Below are positions 5,855 through 6,238 of a stretch of DNA of 6,238 nt, in pieces (the first letter of the stretch is position 1; each line of letters starts with the position of its first letter). A program made the position numbers and the translations under genes. A model generated the notes under the pieces. It searched no databases, was not told where the DNA came from, and was given only the letters and a program-made list of their open reading frames with translations. The stretch spans positions 1 to 6,238 of the forward strand of contig DJMI01000105.1 of assembly GCA_002435335.1 (NCBI GenBank). The letters are read 5' to 3'. The DNA is from Nitrosomonas sp. UBA6494 (lineage in GTDB: Bacteria > Pseudomonadota > Gammaproteobacteria > Burkholderiales > Nitrosomonadaceae).

Positions 5855-6153
5855 TATTGGATGATTGGGTATAAACCTTGATATGCAATACCTTTACGTG
5901 GTTCAGTCATCCAATCTGCGACGGTATCGCGCCAAATGCGGTAATGCTCGGTTTCTTTATGTGCTGCGGCATCTTGTTGGCCTTTGTAAGCTTCATAGAA
6001 CACGAATTTGGTCGGATCGTCGGCTGATTGCATAATATCAAACCTGAGATTGCCCGGTTCGCGAATGGAGTTCTCGTGATTGCTGCGACTGGCTTCCTTG
6101 AAGGCGTTTACATGTTCAGGTTTGACGGAAATATAAACAATAGTTACATACAT
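5854..6153 (-). CDS. LsrG/YgiN-like antibiotic-biosynthesis-monooxygenase (ABM) fold protein
   Basis: This 99-residue protein belongs to the dimeric alpha+beta-barrel ABM family (PF03992). It closely follows the pattern of E. coli LsrG, the isomerase acting on phosphorylated AI-2 breakdown product: a beta strand M-Y-V-T-I-V-Y-I-S-V, then N-H-E-N-S at 25-29, E-P-G-N-L-R-F-D at 32-39, F-Y-E-A-Y-K at 52-57, H-K-E-T-E-H-Y at 65-71, and a P-R-K motif near 85-87. Length matches LsrG (96). No other lsr genes are visible, so an AI-2 role is not supported; relatives outside lsr operons are mostly uncharacterised, including quinol-oxidase-like and small-carbonyl enzymes. The start ATG at 6153 has GAGGA 12 bases upstream, a slightly long spacing. 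The stop TAA overlaps the next gene's ATG by one base, implying a two-gene operon with the alcohol dehydrogenase. Confidence 0.85.
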   Translation of the reverse strand: MYVTIVYISVKPEHVNAFKEASRSNHENSIREPGNLRFDIMQSADDPTKFVFYEAYKGQQDAAAHKETEHYRIWRDTVADWMTEPRKGIAYQGLYPIIQ

Positions 6154-6214
6154 GGCGTAGAAATTTCCTCATATTGATTGATCAACGAATACGACTTAAC
6201 GATTTAGATGAATA
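6154..6214. other. Upstream region of the LsrG-like gene
   Basis: This AT-rich stretch contains the GAGGA ribosome-binding candidate (6166-6170, minus) and a small palindrome TTGATCAA at 6178-6185. No convincing -10/-35 pair is visible on the minus strand, so the promoter of the LsrG-like/dehydrogenase unit may be weak, lie outside the window, or have been displaced. Confidence 0.4.
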
Positions 6215-6238
6215 GAGACCTTTGCACGGTGTCATGAG
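6215..6238. mobile_element. Possible insertion-sequence terminus (IS5-family-like), cut by the window edge
   Basis: The bases GAGACCTTTGCA at 6215-6226 resemble, from memory, the terminal inverted repeat of several IS5-family elements, and the preceding TA would suit the target preference of some IS5 subgroups. No transposase or second end is in view, so this is a suggestion only. Confidence 0.3.

Noticed and set aside
5685..5888. Minus-strand frame of 67 codons overlapping the dehydrogenase start
   Set aside because: It is a different frame from both real genes and has no motif; the true genes explain the region.

Overview
The window looks like an ordinary chromosomal segment of a betaproteobacterium. 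The gene order rplU-rpmA-obgE-proB with ispB divergent from rplU is typical of that class. The protein sequences and moderate base composition would fit a Nitrosomonas-like member (Nitrosomonadales), but that narrower placement is inference from memory. I see no rRNA, tRNA, CRISPR array or prophage, and no gene cluster I would call a new system.

Layout, left to right. Positions 1-482 (minus) hold the N-terminal 160 residues of a DUF1624/HGSNAT-like membrane protein that runs off the left edge. Next, all on minus, come proB (513-1622, glutamate 5-kinase), obgE (1616-2686, ribosome-assembly GTPase), rpmA (2788-3045, L27) and rplU (3056-3367, L21). rplU and rpmA form a tight two-gene operon with a good promoter (about 3404-3432) and a strong hairpin terminator (2736-2767) before obgE. 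obgE and proB overlap by 7 bases, and the membrane-protein gene starts 30 bases after proB, so obgE-proB-DUF1624 reads as a second transcriptional block. That block may be fed partly by readthrough. ispB (3516-4484, plus, GTG start) is transcribed away from rplU from its own sigma70-like promoter and makes the polyprenyl chain of ubiquinone. The 148-base divergent spacer holds both promoters.

The right third is accessory in character. Converging on ispB is a two-gene minus-strand unit: a small LsrG/YgiN-type antibiotic-biosynthesis-monooxygenase-fold protein (5854-6153), followed with a 1-base overlap by an iron-type alcohol dehydrogenase (4670-5854). The dehydrogenase is broken by one in-frame TAA at 5249-5251, where a CAA glutamine codon would be expected, with no frameshift. 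Both halves are otherwise intact and well conserved, so the lesion is recent, a sequencing error, or a rare readthrough/split arrangement. The last 24 bases (6215-6238) resemble an IS5-family terminus, which may mean an insertion sequence sits just upstream of this unit.

The points most worth checking are the nonsense codon in the dehydrogenase, its unusual metal-site residues, its pairing with the LsrG-like gene, and the possible IS end.
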